From Thermoanaerobaculia bacterium (GTDB lineage Bacteria > Acidobacteriota > Thermoanaerobaculia > Multivoradales > JAIOJS01): a stretch of 64,000 bases of DNA. The notes below the pieces were generated by a model. The model was not told the origin of the DNA and searched no databases. It was given only the letters and a program-made list of their open reading frames with translations. The number at the start of each line of letters is the position of its first letter. Position 1 is the stretch's first letter. The DNA is taken from contig JAUIDB010000009.1 of the NCBI GenBank assembly GCA_030429235.1, positions 101,609-165,608 on the forward strand. Reading direction: 5' to 3'. Positions 1 through 8,868 of this stretch are shown here, in pieces. The position numbers were made by a program, and so were the translations under genes.

Positions 1-1
1 C

Positions 2-523
2 TCGTACCGAGGTGGTGCGATCGAGGTGTTCGGTAGCAGCTCGGTCCTCATCCTCTGGAGCTCGACCTTCGTCGACAACGTCAGCGTCGTTCCCATCGGC
101 AGCCCGACCTCCAGCGTGCTCTTCCTGAACGGAGGAACGGTCGATCTGCAGCGGAATCTCATCGTCGGCGATTGTGTCTACGATGGTGGCACCGTGACCT
201 CCGACGGCGGGAATCTCGAGAGCCCCGGGCAGACCTGCCTCATCGGTGCTCCCGGTGACCAACCGAGCGTCCCGGCGCACACCCTGGATCTGGGATCCCT
301 GGCGTATTGGGGAGGGACGGTCCCCACCGTTCTCCTGGGGCCTGACAGCCCCGCCGTCGACGCTCCGACCAGCCCAGCCGTCTGTCCGATCGACGATGCC
401 AGGGGTTTCCCGCGAGACGCGTCCTGTGACAGTGGTGCCTTCGAGCGGCAGCCGGGAGACGCGGTGCCGATCTTCTCCGACGGCTTCGAGACCGGAGACA
501 CCAGTGGGTGGGGGTTACTCTAG
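2..523 (+). CDS. C-terminal part of a secreted beta-helix protein with a DGFESGD-type tail (5' end outside window)
   Basis: The frame is open to the left edge of the window, so the gene begins upstream. The first ATG inside (position 26) is probably internal, because the codons before it read SYRGGAIEV, a typical GGAI turn of Pmp-like parallel beta-helix proteins. The C-terminal half contains the pattern LGPDSPAVDA...DARGFPRD...CDSGAFE, seen in choice-of-anchor-Q/Pmp-like secreted proteins of environmental bacteria. It ends in PIFSDGFETGDTSGWGLL, the first of five copies of this tail in the window. The protein is expected to be exported. No enzymatic motif is visible in the part present, so function is unknown beyond a surface or secreted beta-helix. 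Confidence 0.75.
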   Translation, partial: SYRGGAIEVFGSSSVLILWSSTFVDNVSVVPIGSPTSSVLFLNGGTVDLQRNLIVGDCVYDGGTVTSDGGNLESPGQTCLIGAPGDQPSVPAHTLDLGSLAYWGGTVPTVLLGPDSPAVDAPTSPAVCPIDDARGFPRDASCDSGAFERQPGDAVPIFSDGFETGDTSGWGLL

Positions 524-607
524 GGATCGCACCGAGCCTGGTTTCTCGCCGGGATGTGGACTGGGATCGACGCCGTTGCCGGTTCTCTGGGCGCTCAGTC
601 GAGATGG

Positions 608-1705
608 CTAACGAGGGTCCCCATGGGGAAGGAACCAGTCCACTACGAGGGTCAACACCTTCCTCCAGCCATCGACCGGCACCTCCCCCTCCGGCGGTAG
701 GTCGAAGCTGTGGCCGGCCTCTGGAATCGAGCGGACAGTGACATCCTTGCCGTTCGAGACCAAGTGCGCCTGGGCGATGGTTAGCGTCTCCGGTGCGACC
801 ACCAGGTCGTTCTCGCCCTGGATCAGGAGGATCCTCGCCTCGGTGGCGGCCAGCTCTTCCATGGTCGAGTTGGCGAGGAAGCTGGCCCAACGTCGATAGG
901 GGTGCCCCAGGAAGAAGTCGTTCGTGCTCTCCGGCTGCGACTGGATCTGCACCCAGGACGTGAGGACGTAGTCCACACGCTCTTCCGGATCCTCCGAGAC
1001 CCAGGCCAGGAAGTGGCCCGATCTCGCCAGCTGCACCAGATCGTAGAGCTGGGTCGGGCCTCCGCCGGCCAGGGTCGCGACGTGGGTGACCAGTTCCCGA
1101 TCCGCGGCGACCCGTGACGCCACGATACCGCCTTCGGAGTGGCCGACCACCAGGACCCGGCTGCCGTCGAGGCCGGGGAGGGCGAGCGTGGCCTCGAGCG
1201 CGGCCCCCACGGCCTCGGCCCACCGCTCCAGTGTGTGTTCTTCCCGGAACCGCTGCGATGAGTGTGGCCCCTCCCGCCCCGCGTCGAGGTAGCTGACTCC
1301 CGGTTTCTCCACGATCAGCAACCGAGCTCGATCCCTCACGACATCGGCCAGGGTGTTGTGGCCCCCGTGGCCGTCCACCGCTCGTTCGGGGTCGGTACCG
1401 GGCCGCGGCCGGAAGAGGGACCCGCTGCCGGAACCCTGTACGTAGGCCACCAGTGGCAACGTCTGATCGGTGGTCGGCTCGGAGACGTAGAAGGTGATCG
1501 TGCGGTCCAGCGCGTCCTGCGTGAAGTAGCGCTGGTACGGCTGCTGCGGCACGTGGGCGCTCTCTGCGACCGGTTGGTAGCCTTCGATTGGTAGCTCCTC
1601 GCCGGGCTCGAGGGCCGTGGCGCTCGGAGCTACCATGGCCCAGAGCAACCCGGCCAAGCTGAGAAGGCGCGTCGACCTCGTGCGCCGGCGGATCGAGGGG
1701 TTCAC
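608..1705 (-). CDS. secreted alpha/beta hydrolase
   Basis: 365 aa. A signal peptide (LLSLAGLLWAMVAPSATA, about residues 14-31) precedes an alpha/beta-hydrolase fold. The nucleophile elbow GHSEGG puts the catalytic Ser at 190. The acid is probably Asp300 in GENDLVV and the base His332 in GHSFD, all in the usual order. Substrate is unknown; an esterase or peptidase-like role in the periplasm is the safest reading. The chosen start is a GTG at 1703-1705: no Shine-Dalgarno precedes it, but TACACT lies 7 nt upstream on the coding strand, so the mRNA may be leaderless. It converges on the tagged beta-helix gene to its left and stands alone. Confidence 0.85.
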   Translation of the reverse strand: MNPSIRRRTRSTRLLSLAGLLWAMVAPSATALEPGEELPIEGYQPVAESAHVPQQPYQRYFTQDALDRTITFYVSEPTTDQTLPLVAYVQGSGSGSLFRPRPGTDPERAVDGHGGHNTLADVVRDRARLLIVEKPGVSYLDAGREGPHSSQRFREEHTLERWAEAVGAALEATLALPGLDGSRVLVVGHSEGGIVASRVAADRELVTHVATLAGGGPTQLYDLVQLARSGHFLAWVSEDPEERVDYVLTSWVQIQSQPESTNDFFLGHPYRRWASFLANSTMEELAATEARILLIQGENDLVVAPETLTIAQAHLVSNGKDVTVRSIPEAGHSFDLPPEGEVPVDGWRKVLTLVVDWFLPHGDPR

Positions 1706-1712
1706 GAGGCCG

Positions 1713-1718
1713 AGTGTA
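1713..1718 (-). promoter_or_regulatory. -10-like TACACT just before the hydrolase GTG (possible leaderless promoter)
   Basis: TACACT on the minus strand ends 7 nt before the GTG at 1705 and there is no Shine-Dalgarno. This spacing would place transcription start at or next to the start codon. The -35 region is weak. Confidence 0.45.
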
Positions 1719-1872
1719 TCGCTGCTCGACGTTCACGCACCTCGGGGGCGCGCGACCAAAACGGATGCAACCAAACGCCGAAGAACTGTGTCCTACAGTT
1801 CGAAGGCACCGGAAAGGCCGACGTACGAGCCGGCAGCGGGCCTTGGAACCAGCAATCAAGGAGACTCACAAC

Positions 1873-2307
1873 ATGATCGCCAGCAATATCGCCTTTTGGC
1901 TCTTCCTCGCCGTCTGCGTCGTCGCGTCGCTGACCTTCATCACCATCGTCGTGTGGGCCGAAAACCGGCGCAAGGAGCGCGAGGAGTTCTACCGTTTCGA
2001 GTTTCGCAAGCGGCTCGTCGAGGCCGGCAAGATGGATGCCTCCACCGTGGCTGCCCTGGCCAAGTACGAGCACGACCTGCAACTCCGCCAGGGTCGCGAG
2101 AAGCTGGCGGTCGGTGGAATCGTGACTCTCGGGGTGGGGGCGGGAAGTTGCCTCGGTCTCTCCTTTCTCTCCAGCTCGGTGTGGATGTTGGGCCTCCTTC
2201 CTCTCACCCTGGGTCTGTGCATGCTCGGCTATGCCCTTCTGGTCGGTAAGCCGAGTCTCGATCCGCCGCCGGCCGGCTGGTCCCCCGATACGAGCCCGCA
2301 GGGTTGA
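1873..2307 (+). CDS. small membrane protein leading an ECF sigma operon
   Basis: 144 aa. The ATG at 1873 is chosen because an AGGAG lies about 10 nt before it and the protein then starts directly with a hydrophobic helix (IASNIAFWLFLAVCVVASLTF). A charged stretch follows (ENRRKEREEFYRFEFRKRL), then two more predicted membrane helices (about 75-97 and 100-122). No domain is recognised. The stop codon overlaps the TTG start of the ECF sigma gene, so the two are probably co-translated. This position suggests a membrane component or accessory of the sigma/anti-sigma system, which is inference only. Confidence 0.75.
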   Translation: MIASNIAFWLFLAVCVVASLTFITIVVWAENRRKEREEFYRFEFRKRLVEAGKMDASTVAALAKYEHDLQLRQGREKLAVGGIVTLGVGAGSCLGLSFLSSSVWMLGLLPLTLGLCMLGYALLVGKPSLDPPPAGWSPDTSPQG

Positions 2308-2912
2308 GTCGGGGGTTCGGGTTGGGTTCCCCAAACCAGGAACGCGATGAGGACGAAGCCGCGGTAGGTCGGGTACTGGCGGGTGAGGTCGACGCCTTCG
2401 AGGAGATCGTCGAGCGTTGGCAGGGACCGCTCTGCAATCTGGCCTACCGATTCAGCCGCAACCGAGGGCTGGCGGAGGAGATGGCCCAGGAGGCCTTTCT
2501 CAAGATCTACCGCAACCTGGGTCGTTGGCGGCGCGAGGCGAAGTTCTCCACCTGGATGTTCTCGGTGGCCCTCAACCACTTTCGTAGCGCCCTCCGGCGA
2601 CAGATGCCCTCGGGTGTCGAACTCACCGAGCTCGACGCCGCCACCCGGGTCGGCGATCTCGAGGCGGAACTCGACGCCGCGGCCAACGACGACATCGTGC
2701 GGCGGGCAGTGTCCCTACTGCCACCGAAGTACCGCGACACCATCATCGTGTTCTACTTTCAGCAGCAGGACGTGGCTGAGACGGCCGCCACGCTGGGCCT
2801 AGCGCCTGGCACTGTCAAGGCTCGGCTGCACCGCGGCCGCAAGCTGCTCGAGAAGAAGCTGACGGCGCTCGGACACCCCCTCGCCGTCTCTCCCCAGAAG
2901 GAGCCGAAGTGA
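2304..2912 (+). CDS. ECF-type RNA polymerase sigma factor
   Basis: 202 aa. Region sigma-2 (about 30-95) contains the usual core ending in AEEMAQEAFLKIYRNL and FSTWMFSVALNHFR. Region sigma-4 (about 135-190) contains LPPKYRDTIIVFYFQQQDVAETAATLG followed by the HTH recognition helix GTVKARLHRGRKLL. The start is taken as TTG at 2304, overlapping the TGA of the upstream membrane protein by 2 nt; a downstream start cannot be excluded, since the first 17 residues are low in structure. It overlaps the anti-sigma candidate downstream (TGATG), giving a three-gene coupled operon. Target promoters are unknown. Confidence 0.9.
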   Translation: MSRGFGLGSPNQERDEDEAAVGRVLAGEVDAFEEIVERWQGPLCNLAYRFSRNRGLAEEMAQEAFLKIYRNLGRWRREAKFSTWMFSVALNHFRSALRRQMPSGVELTELDAATRVGDLEAELDAAANDDIVRRAVSLLPPKYRDTIIVFYFQQQDVAETAATLGLAPGTVKARLHRGRKLLEKKLTALGHPLAVSPQKEPK

Positions 2913-3280
2913 TGCACCAAGCACAGCTCGACGAGTTGGAACGGATTCTCACCAACGAGCCCCGGCACGAGCCGATGATCGGGTTCTCGACCCGGGTCCT
3001 GCGCCGAGTGCGGGAAGAGGCCGCTACCCCAGCCCCCATCCGCTTCCCCTGGGCTCGCCTCCTCCTCGGACTGGTACCCAACCTTCTACTGCTCCTGGCA
3101 GCCGTGGTCTGGGTAGCCAGGCAACCGGCCAGTGCGTGGGCTGGCTACCCGTTCGCCGCCGAGGGTTTCTCGCTCCCCGTGCAAGGGGCGCTGGCGGGGT
3201 GCGTCGCGATAGTGCTGAGCCTGGCCGTGGCCGGAGTGGCTAGTCGCTGGGTGGCTCCTCGGCGGAGTGCCGTCTTGTAG
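2912..3280 (+). CDS. putative membrane anti-sigma factor
   Basis: 122 aa. It starts at an ATG overlapping the sigma stop (TGATG), with AAGGAG 8 nt upstream; the GTG at 2909 is an alternative. The N-terminal 45 residues are charged and helical (QLDELERILTNEPRHEP...STRVLRRVREE), followed by two membrane helices (LLLGLVPNLLLLLAAVVWVA and LAGCVAIVLSLAVAGVAS). There is no HxxxCxxC zinc anti-sigma motif, so the assignment rests on position directly after the sigma gene and on the short cytoplasmic-N/membrane-C layout. Confidence 0.65.
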   Translation: MHQAQLDELERILTNEPRHEPMIGFSTRVLRRVREEAATPAPIRFPWARLLLGLVPNLLLLLAAVVWVARQPASAWAGYPFAAEGFSLPVQGALAGCVAIVLSLAVAGVASRWVAPRRSAVL

Positions 3281-3466
3281 ACGGCGCCTGAAAGAGGAGG
3301 CGTGCCTTCCTAGCAGCAGTCTGGCGTGAGCCGAAGACTCAGTACCCAACCAGGTTCTTGGGTGTCCGGAGCTGGAAATCTCGCCTACCGCTCTTTGGGG
3401 TGGGGAAGGCCGCTGGGGAACCAGGGGGCGGGGTTGGCCCAGCCACTCAGCCGAGGTCGATGTTCT

Positions 3467-6313
3467 TCAGAACTTGGTCTTGGGTCGCGCTGGAGGAGTT
3501 TGTGGTGACCGCGGGTGGCCGGAGCCGGTGGCAGTGCCTTCCGCCTGGTGGTCGAGCCAGCGCCGGAAGATGTGTCCGGGCGGCAAGTGTGGCTCGAGCG
3601 CGGCCCAGGTCGACACGGACGCGTGCCGAGCGGCGTCGGCCCCCTTGGGGTCGCCGTTCCGCTCGGCCAGCGCCGCCTCGGTAAGGTGGCGCACATACCG
3701 CGCCATCAAGGTGGTGCTGTGGTCGGGGCCGTACAGCCGCTCGAGGCGCAACCCCGCCCCTTCCAGCCGTTCCTTCGCGGCGTCGAGCTCACCCTGGACG
3801 TAGAGGAGTCGGCCGGTGAGGCTCTCGAGCTCGGCTACATCGGCGCCCTCGGGTTCCAGGCGCCGGTGGATCGAAAGGGCTCGACTCCAGGCACGACCGG
3901 TGGCGTCGAGATCACCCTGCAGCTCGTAGGCCAGGCCCTGCATGCTCAGCGCGTTGGCGGCATAGCGGTTGTTCTCGTTGCCGAGCGCCTCCACGGCGAT
4001 CGTGTAGCTTTCCTCGCAGTGTGCGATGGCGGCGTCGACCCGGTCGACGAAGAGCTGGGTGAAGCAGAGGCTGCTGCCGAGGATCGAGGCGGCGAGGTGA
4101 CGCTCTCCGTAGGCCGCCTGGTAGGCCGCCAGTGAGCCCTCAAGGGCCTCGATCGCTTCCTCGTAGCGTCCTACCCGCCGAAGCGAGAGGGCGAGACTGT
4201 TGAGGATCTGCCCGTAGAGGTAATGGTCGGGGCCGTAGATCTCCTTCTGGATGCGGGCGGCCTGTTCGAGAAGCGGTGCCGCTTCGGCGTGTCGGTCGAG
4301 GCGGGAGAGCTGATCGCCGAGGCGGGACATCGCCTGGGTGGTCAGGGGGTTGCGTTCGCCGTAGGTCTTCCTGGAGAGGTCGAGGGCCCGCCGGAGGAGC
4401 TGGAGAGCCTCGAGATGGTTCCCGCGTTTGGCGAGGAAAGCGCCCGCATCGTTGAGGGTCGAGATGCGGGTGGGCAGGAGCTCGGTTGCCAGCGCGTCGT
4501 CCGGAATCTCCAGAGCCTGGTCGAAGTAGTGCCGCGCCTGGTCGTGCTCGGCGAGTTGCTCGCTGGCCACGCCGAGGGCGTTGAGGCTGTACAACCGTTG
4601 GCCCTCGTTCGGTCCCGCACGTTGCTGGATCGCCATCGCCTCGAGGAACGCATCGCGGGCCTCCTCGCTGCGGGTTGCGGCCAGGAGCGCATCCCCGAGG
4701 TGGTTGAGGGCGAGGGCCAGCCCGTCCTCCGCCTCCAGGCGCTCCGCGGCGGTGATGTCACTCGCAAGCACACCGCGATAGCTCGCCACCGAGCGCTCGA
4801 GGAGCTCGATGGCCCGCTCGGGATTGGCGAGGCTCTGGAAGACCGAGCCGATGGTATCGAGCATCCGGGCCTGTAGAAGAGCGGAAGTGTCGAGCTCATC
4901 GACGCGAGAGAGGCCGGCCTCGAGCAGCTCGCGAGCCGTGCTCTCTTCGCCGAGGTGGACGCCGGGGTCGCTGGCGTCGAACAGGGTGAGGAGGAACTCG
5001 GTCACCGATTCGGCCCGCTCTGCGTGTCGCTGGGCCCGGTTCCGCTCGTCGACGGTCTGGCGCTGTTGGAGGGCGAGGCCGAGGATCAGCGAGCCGATGA
5101 CCAAGCTGCTGACGAACGAAGCGGTCGAGGCGATCGGGTTGCGTCGCAGCAGCTTACCGAGGCGGTAGGTCAGGGTCGCGGGGCGGGCCGCGATCGGCTG
5201 TCCGGCGAGGAACCGCCGCAGATCGGCGGCGAGTTCGGCCACCGATTCGTACCGCCGCTCGGGTTCCTTGGCGATCGCCTTGGCGACGATGGTATCGAGG
5301 TCCCCCTTCAGGGCGCGCGGCGTCCATGGCGGTCGCTCGTTCGCTGGCCGTGCCTCGATGACGCGCGACGGGCGCGGTGGCTCGCTCTCGCAGACCTCCC
5401 GCTCGAGTTCGCCGAACTTGAACTCGCGCGAGTCGAAAGGACGTCTCCCGGTGAGTAGCTCGTAGAGCAGGACACCGAGGCCCCAGATGTCGGTCGCGGT
5501 CGTCACGGCGTTGCCCCGGTACTGTTCCGGGGCGGCGTAGTCCGGGGTTAGAAGTCGCTGCCCGGCCCCGGTGTGCAGGCCGATCGCGGCTGTGAGCTCG
5601 GTCTCGCTCGGACTCGGGGCGAGCAGCTTGGCGATGCCGAAGTCGAGGAGCTTCGGCTGCCCGTCGGTGGTCACCAGTAGGTTCGATGGCTTCAGGTCCC
5701 GGTGCACGATCAAGCGTCGGTGGGCGTACTGAAGCGATCCGCACACTTCGACGAAGAGGCCCAGTACCTCGTCCAGGGGAAGCTGGCGCTGGCGACAGTG
5801 TTCGGTGATCGGGAGGCCGTCGATCAGCTCGAGGGCGAGATACGCGCGCCCCGAGTCGATGCCGCTGTCGAGCACCCGGGCGATGCCCGGATGATCGAGA
5901 CCGGCGAGGAACTGCCCCTCGGCGCGGAAACGACGGTGTCGCTGCGTCGGCGTCTCGGGGCCGAGCGCTTCGACCCGCAGGACCTTGAGCGCGACCCGCT
6001 GGTGGAGTGAGTCGCCCTCGCGCTCGGCGAGAAAGACGGACGCCATGCCGCCCTCACCGAGGATCTCGATCAGGCGATAGGGGCCGATCTGCTCGTCGAT
6101 GCCGGGCGAGGGAGTGTGGAGCACCATCGAGAGCGGCTCGCTCTCGGCCCTCTCCTGGTCGGTCGCGACCTCGAGTAGGCGAGCGACCTGTTGGCGGAGA
6201 TCGGGATCGTCGATCGTGTCCAGCACTCGTTGGCGTTCGGGCGGGCGGAGGTCGAGTGCTCGTTCGAGCCAGGGCTCCGCCTCCGTCCAACGATGGAGCG
6301 GATCGAAGGTCAA
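3467..6313 (-). CDS. membrane Ser/Thr protein kinase with C-terminal TPR domain
   Basis: 948 aa. A Hanks-type kinase domain covers about residues 78-370: glycine loop GEGGMAS (86-92), catalytic Lys110 in VALK, HRDLKPSN (204-211) and DFG (224-226), all intact. One membrane helix follows near 398-418 (FVSSLVIGSLILGLAL). The rest is helical TPR repeats (visible units such as AIEALEGSLAAYQAAYG and GRYEEA), predicted outside the cytoplasm. The start overlaps the stop of the ECF sigma gene by 4 nt. In Acidobacteria, kinases with this layout commonly follow an ECF gene of the TIGR02999 type, so a signalling pair is likely; ligand and phosphorylation target are unknown. Confidence 0.93.
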   Translation of the reverse strand: MTFDPLHRWTEAEPWLERALDLRPPERQRVLDTIDDPDLRQQVARLLEVATDQERAESEPLSMVLHTPSPGIDEQIGPYRLIEILGEGGMASVFLAEREGDSLHQRVALKVLRVEALGPETPTQRHRRFRAEGQFLAGLDHPGIARVLDSGIDSGRAYLALELIDGLPITEHCRQRQLPLDEVLGLFVEVCGSLQYAHRRLIVHRDLKPSNLLVTTDGQPKLLDFGIAKLLAPSPSETELTAAIGLHTGAGQRLLTPDYAAPEQYRGNAVTTATDIWGLGVLLYELLTGRRPFDSREFKFGELEREVCESEPPRPSRVIEARPANERPPWTPRALKGDLDTIVAKAIAKEPERRYESVAELAADLRRFLAGQPIAARPATLTYRLGKLLRRNPIASTASFVSSLVIGSLILGLALQQRQTVDERNRAQRHAERAESVTEFLLTLFDASDPGVHLGEESTARELLEAGLSRVDELDTSALLQARMLDTIGSVFQSLANPERAIELLERSVASYRGVLASDITAAERLEAEDGLALALNHLGDALLAATRSEEARDAFLEAMAIQQRAGPNEGQRLYSLNALGVASEQLAEHDQARHYFDQALEIPDDALATELLPTRISTLNDAGAFLAKRGNHLEALQLLRRALDLSRKTYGERNPLTTQAMSRLGDQLSRLDRHAEAAPLLEQAARIQKEIYGPDHYLYGQILNSLALSLRRVGRYEEAIEALEGSLAAYQAAYGERHLAASILGSSLCFTQLFVDRVDAAIAHCEESYTIAVEALGNENNRYAANALSMQGLAYELQGDLDATGRAWSRALSIHRRLEPEGADVAELESLTGRLLYVQGELDAAKERLEGAGLRLERLYGPDHSTTLMARYVRHLTEAALAERNGDPKGADAARHASVSTWAALEPHLPPGHIFRRWLDHQAEGTATGSGHPRSPQTPPARPKTKF

Positions 6314-6876
6314 CGAGCCGCATCCCGGTCGAGCAGCGCGTGCAAGAGGGTCCGAGCCTTCAGCCAGTTGCGCTTCACGGTGCTCGGTGAGACATCGAGC
6401 GCCGTCGCGATCTCGTCGTTGGTCAGGCCGCCGTAGAACTTCATCTCGACCAGATGCACGAGCTCGGGGGCGCCGCGTCCGAGTTCCTCGAGGGCGCGTT
6501 CGAGATCGAGGGCCTCGATAGCTGGCTGGGAATCGCCGGCGCCGGAGCTGACGGTCAGTGTGGTGCGCTGCCAGTCCCCGCCCCGTTTGGCGGAACCCCG
6601 TCGGCGGAGCTCGTCGATGACCAGACAGCGCATCACCGTGGCGCAGACGGCGATGAAGTGGTTGCGCCCGGCCACCGGTGGGGCCGATTGTTGCAGTCGG
6701 AGGTAGGCGTCGTGTACCAGCCCGGCGGTATCGAGGGTGGCGCCCTGGAGCCGACGACGCAGTTGGGCGTGGGCGAGTCGTCGCAGCTCGTCGTAGGCGT
6801 CCGTCCAGTAGGCGTCGAGCTCGACGAGGGCGCCGCGACGGATGGCGTCCGCGACCCTGGTTACGTCGGCTGGCAC
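6310..6876 (-). CDS. ECF sigma factor of the TIGR02999 type
   Basis: 188 aa. It has the family hallmarks: LVHDAYLRLQQ in region 2, RNHFIAVCATVMRCLVIDELRRRGSAKRGG, and region 4 VHLVEMKFYGGLTNDEIATALDVSPSTVKRNWLKARTLL. Starts with GTG at 6874-6876, preceded by GGAG at a spacing of 6 nt. It overlaps the kinase gene by 4 nt (ATGA), so the two are translationally coupled. Members of this family are usually not paired with a classic anti-sigma; the neighbouring kinase is the obvious candidate to control it by phosphorylation (inference from synteny). Confidence 0.92.
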   Translation of the reverse strand: MPADVTRVADAIRRGALVELDAYWTDAYDELRRLAHAQLRRRLQGATLDTAGLVHDAYLRLQQSAPPVAGRNHFIAVCATVMRCLVIDELRRRGSAKRGGDWQRTTLTVSSGAGDSQPAIEALDLERALEELGRGAPELVHLVEMKFYGGLTNDEIATALDVSPSTVKRNWLKARTLLHALLDRDAAR

Positions 6877-7031
6877 GCTCGCTCCGCGGTGTTCATCGCC
6901 GCGATGCTACCGCGACGCCTGCCCGGCGGTGACCCTCGAGCCGGCTCTTTTTCGGATACGAGGCTAGAGGGAGCGCCGTGCCGAGAGTCCGGCGTCCGAC
7001 GCAAGCAACGACCAACGAGGGAGCTCCGCTC

Positions 7032-8732
7032 ATGAGACCGAGCCCGACAGCCAAGACGACGGTGGTGATTCTGACCTGGGTAGCCGTTTCGATCACGTCG
7101 CCCCTGGGAGCGGAGACCATCACCGTCGGCGCGGATGCACTCTGCGACTACGATTCTCTCCAGGCCGGTTTGTTGCACACCCTGCTCGCCAGTGGCACCG
7201 ATACCATTCGCCTGGCCAACAACCAGCTGTACACCGGCCCGTTCCTGGTGCAGAACCAGTCGGTGATCATCGAAGGGGGCTACACCAGCTGTTCCGATAC
7301 CACCGCTCTGGGCACTACCGAGGTGCGTCGTCCTTTCGACGATCGGGCGTTCCTGATCAACAGTAGCGGCGGCTTCCCCGAGCTGGTGACGCTGCGTAAT
7401 CTCGATATCAATTTCACCGGCAGCGCTCAGGTGGTCCTCGCCTATGGCGGACTGATCCTGGTCGAGGATGGGTTCAGCCTGGCGCTCGAACGGACCACAG
7501 TGCGGAACGGCCGTGCTACCAACGGGGGGGGCATCGCTCTGTACGATGACTCGCTTCTACGGCTGCGGGAAGGCTCGTCGATCGTCGTCAATCGCGCCAC
7601 CTCCGGGGGCGGCATCTACTGTGCCGGAGATAGCGTGATTTACATGACCGGCGGCTTGATCACCTCCAACGAAGCGACCGATGGCGGTGGCCTCTACGCC
7701 TCCGACTGCAGCGTGAGCGTTTCGGCCGGCGGATTCCTGCAGGGAGTGTTGGGCAATCAGGCCACCGAGGATGGCGGAGGCGTCTACGTCGATGGCGGGG
7801 GTTCGGTAGCGTTCGGAAGTGAGATCGCTCCCGTGCAACTTAGCGGCAACGGTGCTCGGCGAGGGGGTGGTGCCTTCGTCGTCGACTCCGGCTCGATCGT
7901 TCAGGCATGGAATGCCGATGTGACCGGCAACGTGGCCAGTGAGGAGGGGGGAGCGGTCTGGGTCGGCAACCTCGCGCGCTTCTACATGGTCCGTGTCTTC
8001 GACCGCTGCTCCGAACCCTGCTCACGGCTCGAGGGGAACGACGCCGGGGGGGTCGGGGGCGGACCGAGCGGCCGGGGTGGCGCCGTCTTCGTGGAGGCGG
8101 GAGCTCGACTCGACGTTCGCCAGACGCTGATTCGCGACAACCGGGCTGGTAGGGGCGCGGTGGCGTTCCTCGACGGCGGAGCGGCCGCATTGCTCGAGAA
8201 CGACGTCGTGGTCCACAATTTCGGCCACGAGATGGTGGCGGTCGGCGATGCCGAACTGTCGGTGGCGTTCGTCACGTCGGCCGACAATGGCCAGCTGCCC
8301 GGACAATCGGGTTCGCACGCCTTCTACACCAACTCGCATTCGGGGGCGACGACCGGGGTCTATTCCAGCATCCTCTGGGATCCGTTGGCCTGGGGAGGAG
8401 GCACGGCCGGAGCCACCCACACCCTCGACTGCGTGACCCTTTTCGACGACGGCTTCTTGCCCCCGGGCTCGCACCGTAGTCTCAGCACTCTCGATCCCCT
8501 CTTCGTCGATGCCCCCGGTGGGGACTACCACTTGACGCCGACCTCGCCGGCGGTCGATTCCTGTGATGACAGCGTCTACACACCCATCGACCCCGACATC
8601 GACAACGAGCTGCGCGGCTACGATGCACCAGGCGGTACTCCGGGTCGGTTCTTCGATCGCGGTGCCGACGAGATGGTCCCTCCGCTGTTTGCCGACGGAT
8701 TCGAATCTGGGGACACCTCGGCCTGGGACTGA
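7032..8732 (+). CDS. secreted Pmp-like right-handed beta-helix protein with DGFESGD tail
   Basis: 566 aa. The ATG at 7032 is chosen over the one at 6978: it has GAGGGAG about 8 nt upstream and starts a signal peptide (TTVVILTWVAVSITSPLGAE). The body is a run of beta-helix turns with recurring GG[GA][IVLA] motifs (GGGIALY, GGGIYCAG, GGGLYAS, GGGVYVDGG, GGGAFVV, EGGAVWVG), as in Chlamydia-type polymorphic repeats. Near the end comes the pattern DAPGGDYHLTPTSPAVDSCD. The last 16 residues are PLFADGFESGDTSAWD. A 45-nt hairpin covers the last codons and the region after the stop. Likely exported or surface-exposed; no catalytic motif seen. Confidence 0.88.
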   Translation: MRPSPTAKTTVVILTWVAVSITSPLGAETITVGADALCDYDSLQAGLLHTLLASGTDTIRLANNQLYTGPFLVQNQSVIIEGGYTSCSDTTALGTTEVRRPFDDRAFLINSSGGFPELVTLRNLDINFTGSAQVVLAYGGLILVEDGFSLALERTTVRNGRATNGGGIALYDDSLLRLREGSSIVVNRATSGGGIYCAGDSVIYMTGGLITSNEATDGGGLYASDCSVSVSAGGFLQGVLGNQATEDGGGVYVDGGGSVAFGSEIAPVQLSGNGARRGGGAFVVDSGSIVQAWNADVTGNVASEEGGAVWVGNLARFYMVRVFDRCSEPCSRLEGNDAGGVGGGPSGRGGAVFVEAGARLDVRQTLIRDNRAGRGAVAFLDGGAAALLENDVVVHNFGHEMVAVGDAELSVAFVTSADNGQLPGQSGSHAFYTNSHSGATTGVYSSILWDPLAWGGGTAGATHTLDCVTLFDDGFLPPGSHRSLSTLDPLFVDAPGGDYHLTPTSPAVDSCDDSVYTPIDPDIDNELRGYDAPGGTPGRFFDRGADEMVPPLFADGFESGDTSAWD

Positions 8733-8754
8733 GAGTCTCAGGCCGAGGTGTCCC
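8710..8754. terminator. 45-nt hairpin overlapping the tag codons, probable bidirectional terminator
   Basis: A perfect 16-bp inverted repeat (8710-8725 with 8739-8754) continues inward through a G-T pair and four more pairs to the triloop GAG at 8731-8733, giving a 21-bp stem. The left arm is the coding DNA for the ESGDTSAW tail of the beta-helix gene. There is no U-tract, but the position between two convergent genes fits a transcription terminator. Confidence 0.6.
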
Positions 8755-8868
8755 AGGTCTTCGGTCGTCGCGGGGCGGTGCCGGTCGCGCATCTCCGCTT
8801 GGGAGTGAGGCCAGATCGAAGAGTCAGGTTTTGCGCCCGCGCAGGTTCGCAGGGTGCTGCGTCGGACC

